Shown: piece after piece, positions 21,253 to 30,583 of the stretch
Position numbering within the stretch: position 1 is the first letter of the stretch
Layout of the letters: each line of letters begins with the position of its first letter
Source of the DNA: Phytophthora colocasiae
Taxonomy: Eukaryota > Oomycota > Peronosporomycetes > Peronosporales > Peronosporaceae
Reading direction: 5' to 3'
Assembly (NCBI GenBank): GCA_018806915.1
Contig: JAGKQI010000103.1
Coordinates: forward strand, 1,612,001 to 1,676,000
Length of the DNA stretch: 64,000 nt
Made by a program: the position numbers and the translations under genes
Notes under the pieces: model-generated
The model's database searches: none
The model's input: the letters and a program-made list of their open reading frames with translations, nothing else
What the model was told of the DNA's origin: nothing

Positions 21253-22074
21253 ATGCGTCTTTCCTTCATCTTCACCGTGCTCGTCGTCACTTTCGTTGCA
21301 TTCACCTACGCTGAAAACAATGGAGCTCGCCAACTTCGTTTATCTGCCGAAGTTCAAGAAGAACGAGATGTCAGCAGCGTCGTAACTGGAGTTATGTCAA
21401 GCGTTAAGAATGGAGCAAAACTCGGTGATGACCAGGCTGCCAAGTTGTCGAAGATATTGACAAACTCAGAGAAGGCAGAGGCAGCACTCAAAATCAGCGA
21501 CGACGAAATCGCTCGAATGTCGACTTTGATCAAGAAAGCGAACCCTGAGACTGCTTTCACTGATGCCCAAGTGGCCAAATTTGCAAAGTCCATGGCTGCG
21601 GTGAAGAAAAGTGCCAAAGTGAGTGATGAACAAATGATCACCATCATCAAGATTTGGGCTAAAAACGGGAAGAAGACGACTGAGGCACTCAAAGCTTCAG
21701 ACGATGAGGTACGCAAGGTGTCGGATATGTTCAAGACTGCAACTGGCCGTGCGACGGGTGCGGCGAAGCTCAGCGATGATGAGGTGGCTCGGCTATCAAA
21801 GGCTTTGGCAGAGTCACAGAAGGGTGCCGCTCTCACTGACAAGCAAGTGGCAAAGGTGGTGAATATGCTTTCGGAAGCGAAACGAGTGTCCTCGCTCAGT
21901 AAGGGTCAAGTTGCTAAGTTGTCAGCGGAACTCGCTCCTGTGGCTAAAGCCGACAAGAAGTCGTGGAGCACTCTGAAGAAAGTTCTTGTAACTGCACTAG
22001 GTGTTGCCACTGGCGGGGCGATTCTGTATGGGGTCTACAAGTTGATATCGCCTAAGGAGGCGGTGGCCGCGTGA
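21253..22074 (+). CDS. RXLR-EER effector candidate with helical repeats (E)
   Basis: 273 residues, intact. Signal peptide 1-20 (ending FTYA), RQLR at 26-29, EER at 36-38. About eight ~22-residue repeats follow, each opening with S/T-D-D/E-E/Q (LGDDQAAKLSKIL, ISDDEIARMSTLI, VSDEQMITIIKIW, ASDDEVRKVSDMF, LSDDEVARLSKAL, LTDKQVAKVVNML). A C-terminal hydrophobic segment (LGVATGGAILYGVYKL) ends the protein. The start is set by the signal peptide; a TTG-started extension upstream is not credible. Its 5' half was copied into the chimera at 14898. Secreted, probably host-targeted and membrane-associated; target unknown. Confidence 0.9.
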   Translation: MRLSFIFTVLVVTFVAFTYAENNGARQLRLSAEVQEERDVSSVVTGVMSSVKNGAKLGDDQAAKLSKILTNSEKAEAALKISDDEIARMSTLIKKANPETAFTDAQVAKFAKSMAAVKKSAKVSDEQMITIIKIWAKNGKKTTEALKASDDEVRKVSDMFKTATGRATGAAKLSDDEVARLSKALAESQKGAALTDKQVAKVVNMLSEAKRVSSLSKGQVAKLSAELAPVAKADKKSWSTLKKVLVTALGVATGGAILYGVYKLISPKEAVAA

Positions 22075-22642
22075 AGTGGCCCAGCTACTAGTGGTAGCCT
22101 ACCACGGCTTCAATTCGTGTGGCCTAGAGAGTTGAACCTCTGTTGCAGAGTCTGTAGCTTGGTTTCGTTTGACTGTAGATTGAACAAATGCACGCTAAAA
22201 GACTTTTTCAACGTATGCAATTCATTATTGTAGTGTATCTACCGCATTGTTTATCGGAATTTCTGTCGGTCAATCTCGACAACCTCAAGGATATCATTAT
22301 CCTTGATACATGTAGCTGATTCGACCTCTTTCTAGGGTTCTTTCTCGACGGTTGTGATACCTCTGTAACTCTTCAGCAAGGAGACGCATGGAGGAAAGGT
22401 CCCCTTCATACACTTTTGGGTCAACATACAACCGGACTGCAATTGGCAATACGTCGTCGAAGGAGCCTGAGTCTTGGTTAGTCGACCTACGCTCTTTCCT
22501 TCGATCTAAACCCGGCGCGCACCCGTTGTGCATGATTTTGCGAGGCTGAGAGTTCATAAACCTCTTAACTATAGGAAAACGATTCAGCTTGTTGTTGGAA
22601 GGTGAAGTTGATTATCTGGCCTGGTTGCTACTACTACATGTA
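22075..22642. other. Effector flank, no confident gene
   Basis: Contains the motif GAAGTTGATTATCTGGCCTG near 22604, a variant of the effector-flanking repeat at 886 and 9217, and ends at the TA target of the Tc1-like element. A minus-strand open frame at 22297-22557 (86 residues) has no recognisable domain and is not called. Confidence 0.5.
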
Positions 22643-24215
22643 CAGTGCTGGCCATATGTTTGTGCGGGGCACTTTTTCGTGAATATTTAGGCTAAATCTG
22701 AACGAATAAGGCTAAAACCGCGTAGAACTGCTATCCAAACCAAGAGCTTCCCGAGGATATATTTTTTTTCACGAGGCGATAAGCGGTTGTCGAGATACAG
22801 CAATGACCATCACTCTGACCCTGGTCAAAAGTCCGTGCGCTGCTCAAAAAACAATGTTGCGTAGCCTGTGTGGAGCTTGCTAAAAGCTGCTAGTACTTTG
22901 TTTTCTTTCCTTTGTCCTCTAGGACGGCACTGATGCGGTCAGGCATCGAGTCGATCAACTTTTGGAGTCGCTGGAGCTTCAGACGTCCCCATGCTTGGCA
23001 TATGGCGTTCTTGAGCTCACTGACCGTCAAATACTGCTTTCCACCGCGGTAAACATCATATGCAAGCATTCCCCACACATTCTCAATGGGATTCAAGTCT
23101 GGAGAAAGCGCTGGCCACTCCAAAACATTCAAACCAGCGTCCTTGAAAAATGCCTTGGTGGACTTCGAGGTATGGATACTCGCGTTGTCTTGCTGAAAAG
23201 TGTAGACGCCGTCGTGCATACCCTCGCCAAAAGGCAGCAGGTAGTCGGTGATCGTTTCTTGGTAGTTTAGGGAGTTTTGGCGTCCAGACAGGAATGCAAT
23301 GTCAGTCGTACCCTTAGAGGAAAACGCACCCCAAATCATGACTGAGCCTCCCCCATTTTGGCGACTGAAGAAGCTCTCTCTCCTTCCGCAGGTCGTGCCA
23401 GTAGTACTGCATGCCGTCAGGACCGTCGATATTGAATTTCTTCTCGTCGGAGAAGATAATTTTATCCCAATCAGTCCGGGCACGGATCATGGCCTTCGCC
23501 CACACCCGCCGGGCTTGCTTGTGGGCAGCTGTTAGCATTGGTGTGCGCTGGCGTTTCACGTAGCTTATGAAAGGCGACTTCTGCAACACCCTTCGTACCG
23601 TACGTGATGACACACGTAAGCCGAGAGCTGCTTTCACCGCACTAGAAGGCTCACCAGTCTTTTTTGCCTCAAGGACGATCTGGCGTTGAGTTCTTGCCGA
23701 CACCTTGCTCGGTCTTCCCGTCCGTTTAGTCTTCCCACGCTTCTCTCTGGTATTCCAGAACTTGCCTACACCTGTTGCCGAGCGTCCAAGGTGCTTGCCG
23801 ATGACAACGAACGTGCACCCAGCCTCTCGTAGACCGATGATAGTGCCCTTCTCGATGTCAGTGAACTCAGTCCCTTTCCTCATGGCTTGCGGATCTCCTA
23901 GAAATAATAAGAGTGAATGAGCGGGTGCAATCGGCTGCAGAGCTGAAGATCTATCAAACGGAGTGCTTACTAGCTTCTAGAACGTTCTAGAGCGGCCAAA
24001 ATGGCGGGAAACTTGGCGGCGCACGGACTTTTGACCAGGGTCAGAGTGATGGTCATTGCTGTATCTCGACAACCGCTTATCGCCTCGGGAAAAAAATATA
24101 TCCTCGGGAAGCTCTTGGTTTGGATAGCAGTTCTACGCGGTTTTAGCCTTATTCGTTCAGATTTAGCCTAAATATTCACGAAAAAGTGCCCCGCACAAAC
24201 ATATGGCCAGCACTG
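22643..24215 (-). mobile_element. Tc1-like DNA transposon
   Basis: 1573 bp, flanked by TA (22641-22642 and 24216-24217). Ends read CAGTGCTGGCCATATG, the Tc1 end sequence. Terminal inverted repeats are unusually long, about 198 bp (22643-22840 and 24019-24215), with very few differences. It carries one transposase gene on minus, broken by one frameshift. Confidence 0.95.
22890..23883 (-). pseudogene. Tc1 transposase (DD34E), one frameshift
   Basis: Starts MRKGTEFTDIEKG at 23883. Paired helix-turn-helix DNA-binding region first (TGRPSKVSARTQRQI), then the catalytic core: FSDEKKFN (first D), QQDNASIHTS (second D), and SPDLNPIENVWG (E, 34 residues on). The first frame ends at 23314 and the second runs 23483-22890. 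The break is at a GA-dinucleotide run near 23375, typical of slippage. Ends KGKKTKY. No other break is seen, so decay is recent. Confidence 0.92.
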
Positions 24216-24217
24216 TA

Positions 24218-24492
24218 GTATAAGATTGTGTCGGATAGAAGTTGAGTTACCGGTACCTATACGGTACATATTAGCAAATACTACTTACAGTGATTCTGAT
24301 CTCGACAGTCGAGACCAGGCTGGTGATCAGACGGTGAATTGCCAGACGCTTTGGCATGCATCTGAGCGGACCAAAGCTACAATCCCGTATGGCATTGTGA
24401 TACCGCATCAATCAACTTGACTGTCAAGGCACTTGGAATTTTGGTTCTCAACGATGTGCGGTTTCGACAAGACTTCATACATGTACACTTAA
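24218..24492. other. Intergenic upstream of effector F
   Basis: No coding signal recognised. An initiator block follows at 24493. Confidence 0.4.
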
Positions 24493-24508
24493 GTTCATTT
24501 CCAATTTA
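24493..24508 (+). promoter_or_regulatory. Initiator plus flanking region, effector F
   Basis: GTTCATTTCCAATTTA closely fits the oomycete initiator (TCATTYY) followed by the flanking promoter region (CAATTT). It is the best such match in the window, 28-43 nt upstream of the ATG at 24536. Confidence 0.7.
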
Positions 24509-24535
24509 ACGAGGTGCGGGGCAAGTGGATCTACA

Positions 24536-25609
24536 ATGCGTCTTTCCTTCTTCCTTATCGTGGTCCTGGCTACGGTCGTGGCAAGCTGCATCGGCTTCTC
24601 AAGCGCTGACCACGTTACCTTCGATTCGAAGATCGGCACTGGAGCTCGTCGACTTCGTCAGTCGGTCGTCATTGAACCTGTAGCCAAATCTGTAAAGGAG
24701 ATTGTCAATGAAATTGAGGCGAAAATTGCTATGAACGCGGGCAAGTTAACTAGCGGCTTGAAGACAGCACAGCTCAGTGATGATCAAGCAGCCAAGATAA
24801 CCAAGGTACTGTCAAACTCGGAAAAGGCAAAGGCGGCTATGCAAGTCAGTGACGACCAAATCGTTCGAGTGTCAACTCTGATCAAGAATGCCAATGGGGT
24901 CGCTGATGACGATGCGGCCAAGCTCGCAGTGGTCCTCGCTTCAGCGCAGAAGGGTGCTACAGCGACTGATGACCAAGCAGCCAAGATAGCCAAGGTATTG
25001 TTAAACTCGGAAAAGGCAAAGGTGGCTATGCAAGTCAGTGACGACGAAATCGCTCAAGTGTCAACTCTGATCAAGAAAGCCAATGCTGAAGTCGGGGTCG
25101 CTGATGATGATGTGGCCAAGCTCGCAGGGCTCTTCGCTGTAGCGCAGAAGAGTGCTAAAGCGACTGATGACCAGGTCTTCGCCGTCGCGAAATGGATGGC
25201 CAACGCGAAGAAGGTGGGTGCAGCAGGCCAAGTATCGGATGACGAGGTGCGAAAGGTTACGGAGATGTTCAAGACTGCAACTGGTCGCGCGACAGGTGCA
25301 GCGAAGCTCACCGATGATGAGGTGGCTCGACTATCAAAGGCTTTGGCGGAGGCACAGAAGGGTGCCGCTCTCACTGACAAGCAAGTGGCCAAGTTGGTCA
25401 AAATGTTCACTGAAGCGAAGCAGGTGACTTCGCCCAGTAATAAGCAACTTACCTTGTTGGCTCAGGAACTCGTTCCAGTGGCTACGAAAGACAAGAAATC
25501 ATGGAGCACCTTGAAGAAGGTTATCGTGGCCACACTTGGTGCTGCCGGCGGCGCAGCTGTTATCTACACTGTAGTCAAGTTGGCCTCACCTAAGGAGGTG
25601 ACCGCGTGA
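24536..25609 (+). CDS. RXLR effector candidate with extra repeats, EER missing (F)
   Basis: 357 residues, the longest intact member. Signal peptide 1-24 (ending FSSA), RRLR at 38-41; the usual downstream EER is replaced by VVIEP. The repeat region is longer because a ~62-residue block is present twice: LSDDQAAKITKVLSNSEK to about residue 140, then TDDQAAKIAKVLLNSEK onward. Later repeats match genes A and E. The C-terminal hydrophobic segment is LGAAGGAAVIYTVVKL, diverged from the GGAILYGVYKL form of the others. Single exon. Some RXLR proteins work without EER, so translocation is plausible but less sure. Confidence 0.87.
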   Translation: MRLSFFLIVVLATVVASCIGFSSADHVTFDSKIGTGARRLRQSVVIEPVAKSVKEIVNEIEAKIAMNAGKLTSGLKTAQLSDDQAAKITKVLSNSEKAKAAMQVSDDQIVRVSTLIKNANGVADDDAAKLAVVLASAQKGATATDDQAAKIAKVLLNSEKAKVAMQVSDDEIAQVSTLIKKANAEVGVADDDVAKLAGLFAVAQKSAKATDDQVFAVAKWMANAKKVGAAGQVSDDEVRKVTEMFKTATGRATGAAKLTDDEVARLSKALAEAQKGAALTDKQVAKLVKMFTEAKQVTSPSNKQLTLLAQELVPVATKDKKSWSTLKKVIVATLGAAGGAAVIYTVVKLASPKEVTA

Positions 25610-25829
25610 TAGTGGCCCAGCCACCAGTGCTAGAACATAAATACCGGTTAAACTGGAAATATACAGCTTAACATTTATCCTAACATATACATGCTAAGGA
25701 AAGTCAAGCGGGATGGTGTTTCTTGGGCTTTGCTGTCATGCAACACCTCATTATGTAGCAGTGTAGAGATTCAGTCAGGAATTTACCTCCTTCATCGACG
25801 CCTTTCATCTGCGCTAACCCGAGAGAACT

Positions 25830-26231
25830 ATGCGCGTGGCTTCCCTCGTCTTACTGGCAGCAGTCACTCTCCTGGCCAGTAGTGCAGTCACGTGTGCTAT
25901 TCCAAGCGCGTTAGCCAAACCCGACGCCATCAACGCAGTCTCAATCGACGACACGCCCACCCTGAGAAATCTCGGCAAGAAAACGGAGGTGGCGGCCTAT
26001 GACGCTGAAGAACGGGCAGCTGAAGAGGAGCTGGTTGATGTGGAACTTCTCGACAAGGTCATCAGTGACCACAAGTACGCCAAGCAGGTTTTCGTTAGCT
26101 GGCTGCAAAATGGTCAGACCAGCCAAGACATTGAGAACCGACTGAAGACCCTCGGCGTTCAGGACAAGTACGGCAAGGTTGTCACGCAATATGCTCAGTA
26201 CCTGACGCTTCTTGAAGAAAGGTCTGCTTAA
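25830..26231 (+). CDS. Putative WY-type RXLR-like effector (RNLG variant)
   Basis: 133 residues. Signal peptide 1-23 (MRVASLVLLAAVTLLASS), then RNLG at 46-49 where RXLR is expected, then DAEER at 58-62. The C-terminal domain (about 70-130) fits a single WY unit: W91 in FVSWLQNG and Y121/Y124 in TQYAQYL, in a helical context. It shares nothing with the repeat-type effectors beside it. The last R of RXLR is G, a variant I believe is tolerated in some oomycete effectors, so the call is likely but not certain. It follows effector F by 220 bp with no gene between. Confidence 0.7.
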   Translation: MRVASLVLLAAVTLLASSAVTCAIPSALAKPDAINAVSIDDTPTLRNLGKKTEVAAYDAEERAAEEELVDVELLDKVISDHKYAKQVFVSWLQNGQTSQDIENRLKTLGVQDKYGKVVTQYAQYLTLLEERSA

Positions 26232-26392
26232 GTGTAGCATACAGCCATGTAAAGTTTGCAATGCATTCTTTCTTCAGTTAAGCAAAACTCCATGTCCCGA
26301 TTGTTTTTATTGTTTTGATTAGAAATTACGCTGGAATTGGACGCCAGCATCCTCTTCGCCATTTAGACTGCACGTTGACAACAGCAGCAGGT

Positions 26393-27256
26393 TTACGCAG
26401 CACTAGCATCAGGGACAACGTCAGCTTCAGCTGCCTCACTCACTTCGACCTTATCAGCAGGTGTAACTTCTTCGACCGACTTCTCCGATTCCTGCTTTGT
26501 CCCCTCCTCCGCCTTCTCCACATCCGCAACAGTCGTGTCAGCACCTTCGACCTTCTTGTCCTCTTGTGTCACCTCCTCTGTCTTAGCCTTTTTCTCAGTC
26601 GGCTCGTCGTTCGATTCCATCTCCTCACGCTCCTGACGTTTCTTGGATCCTTCAACTTCCGCATCAGCACGTACTTCCTCCGTGGTTTCTCGTGCAGGCA
26701 CTTCTTCTGGAGTTTTCTCTGTTGTCTCGCCTCCCGCAGTCTCCTGTTCAGCAGTCTCCTGTTCAGCAGTTGCTGTCTCACCTTCTGGAGACTCCTGCTC
26801 AGTTTCCTTTGCCGCTTGTCCTTCTGGTGCTTCTTCGACCTTCTTCGCCGTATCTGGAGCGACAAGGCCTCGAATGAAGCCGTCCACCTTGTCGTACTTG
26901 GAACTCGTGTAGTCACCCAGAATCTTGCCAGCCTTGTACACTCGGAAATGCGGAAAGCTGTCCACTTCCACCTCCTCACAGAGCGTCTCGAGCTCTTCTG
27001 CGCTAACCTTCGCGAAAGAGACAGTGTCGGCCAGCTCCTCAGCCAGAGTAGCAACCTTAGGCGCCACCAACTTGCAGCCACCGCACCATGGCGCAGAGAA
27101 ACAGGCAACCAGTGGTTTGTCAGTGGCGGCAGCCACTGCAGCGTGGAAGTCTTCGGCAGATGAGATGGCGATCATCACTTTTGGGAGGTAAAAGCTCTTG
27201 ACTTGAACGTGGCAAATTGCAGAATGATCGATAGAAGTTGCGCCAGCTTCAGACAC
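26393..27256 (-). CDS. Thioredoxin with long acidic, Glu-rich tail
   Basis: 287 residues. A thioredoxin domain (about 28-130) holds the redox site W57-C58-G59-G60-C61, unlike the usual WCGPC. KVSAEELE and VDSFPHFRVYK match the small thioredoxins at 53299 and 54308, so all three are paralogs. The tail (131-287) is low-complexity Glu/Thr/Ala/Lys with a near repeat (AEQETAEQETAGGET) and basic patches (KKRQ, EKKAK) that may be nuclear signals. The start may be M1 or the M at residue 28 (MIAISSAEDF), which aligns better with the thioredoxin fold. Expected role is dithiol-disulfide exchange; the tail's role is unknown. Transcribed away from the PX gene across 258 bp. Confidence 0.88.
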   Translation of the reverse strand: MSEAGATSIDHSAICHVQVKSFYLPKVMIAISSAEDFHAAVAAATDKPLVACFSAPWCGGCKLVAPKVATLAEELADTVSFAKVSAEELETLCEEVEVDSFPHFRVYKAGKILGDYTSSKYDKVDGFIRGLVAPDTAKKVEEAPEGQAAKETEQESPEGETATAEQETAEQETAGGETTEKTPEEVPARETTEEVRADAEVEGSKKRQEREEMESNDEPTEKKAKTEEVTQEDKKVEGADTTVADVEKAEEGTKQESEKSVEEVTPADKVEVSEAAEADVVPDASAA

Positions 27257-27514
27257 AAATGGCTACACTTGGAGGTTGCCCTTTACCATACAAACACCAA
27301 GTCATCTTGACCATGTTTCCTTTCCGCAATGTAGCCATCTGACGTCAGTGTTGCTACGACTTTTGGCGGGAAAAAGATCGCGCCAGATGTTCACACCATT
27401 TGTACACAATGTTGAAGTCTAGAGAAATGGTACAATGTACCATTTTTATTATGAGCGGTTGCACCATCGTAAAGCATACGGCGTAGAGGAAGTCTATCTC
27501 CACGTAGCAGCGCG

Positions 27515-29698
27515 ATGGACATGGAGTCCAGTCTGCACTCTATCACACGCTCAGAGCCTGTCGCTATGGCGGAGGAGGAGGAGAAGTCGCCGTCCAAAGG
27601 AAGCGGCAAGAAGCAGCTCGTGGCTTGTCGTATTGAAGGTCACAAGATCCAAAAGAGACTTTCGCCCAAGAAAAAGGCACTGGATCCACTGCGGTACCTG
27701 CCCGATAGTGGCGGCTACTACGCGCTGTTTACTATTGCTGCGTACTTTGAGGCTGAAGGAGACGAAGCAACGGAGCGACGTCATGTAGTACAACGAAGTT
27801 ACAAGCAATTCAGTACATTGCATTCTCGAGTGAGTTTTGGCAGGTTTATTAAAGTGTTGATAAAAAAAAGAAAACTAATTCTATGGGTTTTAATGTTATA
27901 GCTGCTCAAGACATACCCCAAGTCCAAGTTACCCAAAGATTTGCCTTCCATGCGCAATAAGAGATATGACAATGAGTACATCGAAGAAAAGCGCAACGAA
28001 TTGACGCGATACATGGCGCAGTTGATGCAAATCCCAGAAGTTAAAGCGTCCAACGTGTTGCTAGATTTTCTGGAGGCGTCCACTGCAATGGAGGACAGTA
28101 GTGACGATGAAGAAGGTCTATTGGTACCGTCACGGATGCTGGAGGGTCTACCCGGTACGATCGTCACTGTGAGAGCTGGACAATCGTTCTCCGTAACTTT
28201 GCCTCTCGGTGCTGAAGGAGATGTGGCATCGTGGCAATTCACCACCAAAAAACACAATATTGGCTTCAGTGCTACGTTTGAAGGCGAAATGATCCGAGCA
28301 TATTCACGTGAAGGTGCAGATGTGAAGCCTGTCAAGGGATTTTATCGCTGCACCACTCCAGGCACATGTACACTTACGTGGGATAACACGTACACGTGGA
28401 GTAAGGCGAAGGTGCTGATCTATTGGGCAGAAGTGGAGGCTCAGAATGGGACAGCGCAACAGAATGGACAACGTCCGAGTCCAAACACAGCTCTTTCGCC
28501 TTTGGATCTTGCCACAGATCTTGAATCTGTCATGACAGGTAGCGGATCGGATGCAATGGAAGTGGATAACCGCCGAATGGGGTTTATTGAGCACTCTCGT
28601 AGCAATTCAATGCACCCGCGACATTTAGTGAACTCATCGATATCGCTGCTATCCAAGCCTTTCGTACATGGAAATGGAGGGAATGAAGATGGCAATTCAC
28701 CTGGAAAAACTCGACACTTGATACCTCGAAGAACAGCTTCCTCACCTTCTGTGGCTATTCCAAAGAACTTACCTGGGTCGGAACGCAGTGTGAAAGCTGG
28801 ATCACTCATTATTCAGCGCAGCGTGAAGTTTCGAGGACGGAATTGGTATCGCAAATGGTTCGTGCTGGACCCGCGGAAGTGTGTTTTGCGATACTACGAT
28901 TCGGAGGCTGCTGCACGTCGAGGATTGTCGTTGGCTAAGCTCAATCTGACCAACAAACATGCGTCTCTAGCCATCACGAGCAGCCTGAGCTTGGACGCAG
29001 CCCCAACGGCCTATATGTTCCTCATCCGAACCAAGAAACACTGCTGGAAGATCTGTGCGCCTTCACAAAGCGAGTATAACGAATGGGAAAACGCCATTTC
29101 AACCGCCATTCTGACTGCCCAACTCTCGCGTCGCAGCAAAAAGAGCAAGAAGGCGATGCTCAAGGCTGCGAAAGCTTCCGCACCGCGAAAGAATTCACAC
29201 TCAAGTGAATCTGAGGACGAGACACCAAAGGCCGAAGTGTCAACCGACACCAATGGTAGTGCCATGATGGAAATGAACTCGACACTGGATCCAGACAGAC
29301 CGCTTAGTCCAATTGAAGAGTCCGATGACGACGACGATGACTTTGGCCACAAAGACGACGGAGACTCGGAAGATGATGACGACGATGAATCTGAATCGGA
29401 TTCAGATGACGAATTGCACGAGGACGACGACATCGAAGTCGTGCAACCAATTGGAAACGCTCTTGTGGTGGGGGAACGTGCTACCGAGGCCATTGGAAAC
29501 TTATCGGACTTGCAGGACCTCCCACAGGAGTGGAAGCTCGGACTTGCTGCCGTTCTCAATGTGGTACTTTTGTCTGTTCGCTCTGCTCCACCTGCACTTA
29601 TTGTGCTGGTGCTGTTTGTCATGGATTGGTATCTGTTTCTTCAGTACATGAAACACGCAAGTGACAATGAACTATCAACGAAACCCAAAGCAGAATAA
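27515..29698 (+). CDS. PX-GOLD-PH domain membrane protein
   Basis: Two exons, 27515-27829 and 27902-29698, with a 72-nt GTGAGT...TTATAG intron in phase 0; 703 residues. A PX domain spans about 35-150 (QRSYKQFSTLHSR joined to LLKTYPKSKLPKDLP, the PX phosphoinositide-binding loop). A GOLD-like beta sandwich follows (VASWQFTTKKHNIGFS to VLIYWAEVE). A PH domain lies around residues 425-530 (WYRKWFVLDPRKCVLRYYD to YNEWENAI). Then a Lys-rich linker, a long Asp/Glu tract and a hydrophobic C-terminus (APPALIVLVLFVMDWYLF), probably a tail anchor. The set suggests a lipid-binding protein of endosomes or contact sites. Role inferred from domains. A start at residue 18 (MAEEEE) is possible. Confidence 0.87.
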
Positions 29699-29776
29699 TT
29701 TAAACAAGAAAAAGTTTTGAGTACCAAAACCGAGCAGTTTTCTTTTTCAAAAGAGAACCATCATGAAATTTGGCAG

Positions 29777-30583
29777 TCAAACGTTCTCTTGCAGCGAATT
29801 CGCGCTTAGCAATTCGAAGTAGTCAGGGTGTTCCCACGTATCCAGTCGTTTCGCCAACGTTGGGAATTCCCGTTCAATTGTTGCAAGAAGCTGGTCAATC
29901 ACCAACTTGTTGCCCTTCTGGTTGAAGTGCAGTCCGTCGTATTGGCACGTAGAGCGCTCCTGCTCGTTCAGTTTGTTCATAATAGTATGGAAATCCAATA
30001 CAGGAACATTCAAATCCCCCGCCACCTCCGTACACACACGAGCATACTTGCCCACCTCATCATTGGAGAAGTCAAGTTGTCCCTCCGGATCGGTCCATGC
30101 ATCACGACGAGCCTGATCGTTCACTGCGGGGGGAGTAATCAGCAACATCGCAGCGTCTGGAGCTTCTTCTTGAACAGCTTTCACAATGATTTCAAGGTTG
30201 GCTCGATAGTTCTCAATAGGAACGTGTAAAGCTGCTTCATACCCTGACAAGAGTGCTGAGTCATTGCCACCAAGCCAAAGAGCCACAAAAGCTGGAGGTT
30301 CGGCCCATACTGCCAATTCCTTCTTGAGACCAGGCAGCGCGTGCTTTACGAAGATCTCGGTACTGTAGCCGTATAACCCACGGACAACTACATCGGCTGA
30401 GCGAGTGTAGTTATGCTGCAATTGAGTCACCCAACCGTCGAGATCCGGATCGGTTCCTTCTTGAGTCAATGAGTCTCCAAGCAGCAGGATCTTCGGTCGC
30501 AGAGACGTCGAAACCTTTCGTACACTGAGAGACGAACTGGCAGCCACACGGAACGGCGAGAGGCAGCGACGGAGCGAATACAT
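29777..30583 (-). CDS. GDSL/SGNH esterase 1 (IAH1-like)
   Basis: 268 residues, single exon. Block I LLGDSLTQEG carries the catalytic Ser, block III LGGNDS the oxyanion Asn, and block V YDGLHFN the Asp and His. The layout fits isoamyl-acetate-hydrolysing esterases, which split short acyl esters. The N-terminus (MYSLRRCLSPFRVAASSS) is Arg/Ser-rich and may be a mitochondrial signal, unlike the membrane anchor of its neighbours. First and most diverged of six minus-strand esterase genes in this half of the window. Confidence 0.9.
   Translation of the reverse strand: MYSLRRCLSPFRVAASSSLSVRKVSTSLRPKILLLGDSLTQEGTDPDLDGWVTQLQHNYTRSADVVVRGLYGYSTEIFVKHALPGLKKELAVWAEPPAFVALWLGGNDSALLSGYEAALHVPIENYRANLEIIVKAVQEEAPDAAMLLITPPAVNDQARRDAWTDPEGQLDFSNDEVGKYARVCTEVAGDLNVPVLDFHTIMNKLNEQERSTCQYDGLHFNQKGNKLVIDQLLATIEREFPTLAKRLDTWEHPDYFELLSANSLQENV

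Larger units (their letters stand above)
15338..21692 (+). repeat. Tandem duplication, unit 2
   Basis: Second unit of the duplication, longer than unit 1 by 974 bp because of a mariner insertion (972 bp plus a duplicated TA). It ends inside the intact effector at 21253, which continues with its own 3' half. Confidence 0.88.

Noticed and set aside
22297..22557. 86-residue minus-strand frame after effector E
   Set aside because: No recognised domain and it lies in effector-flank repeat sequence; coding status cannot be supported.
1338..25609. Reading the effector repeats as WY domains
   Set aside because: The repeats lack the spaced Trp and Tyr of WY units; Trp occurs only in the tail (SWSTLK) and rarely elsewhere.
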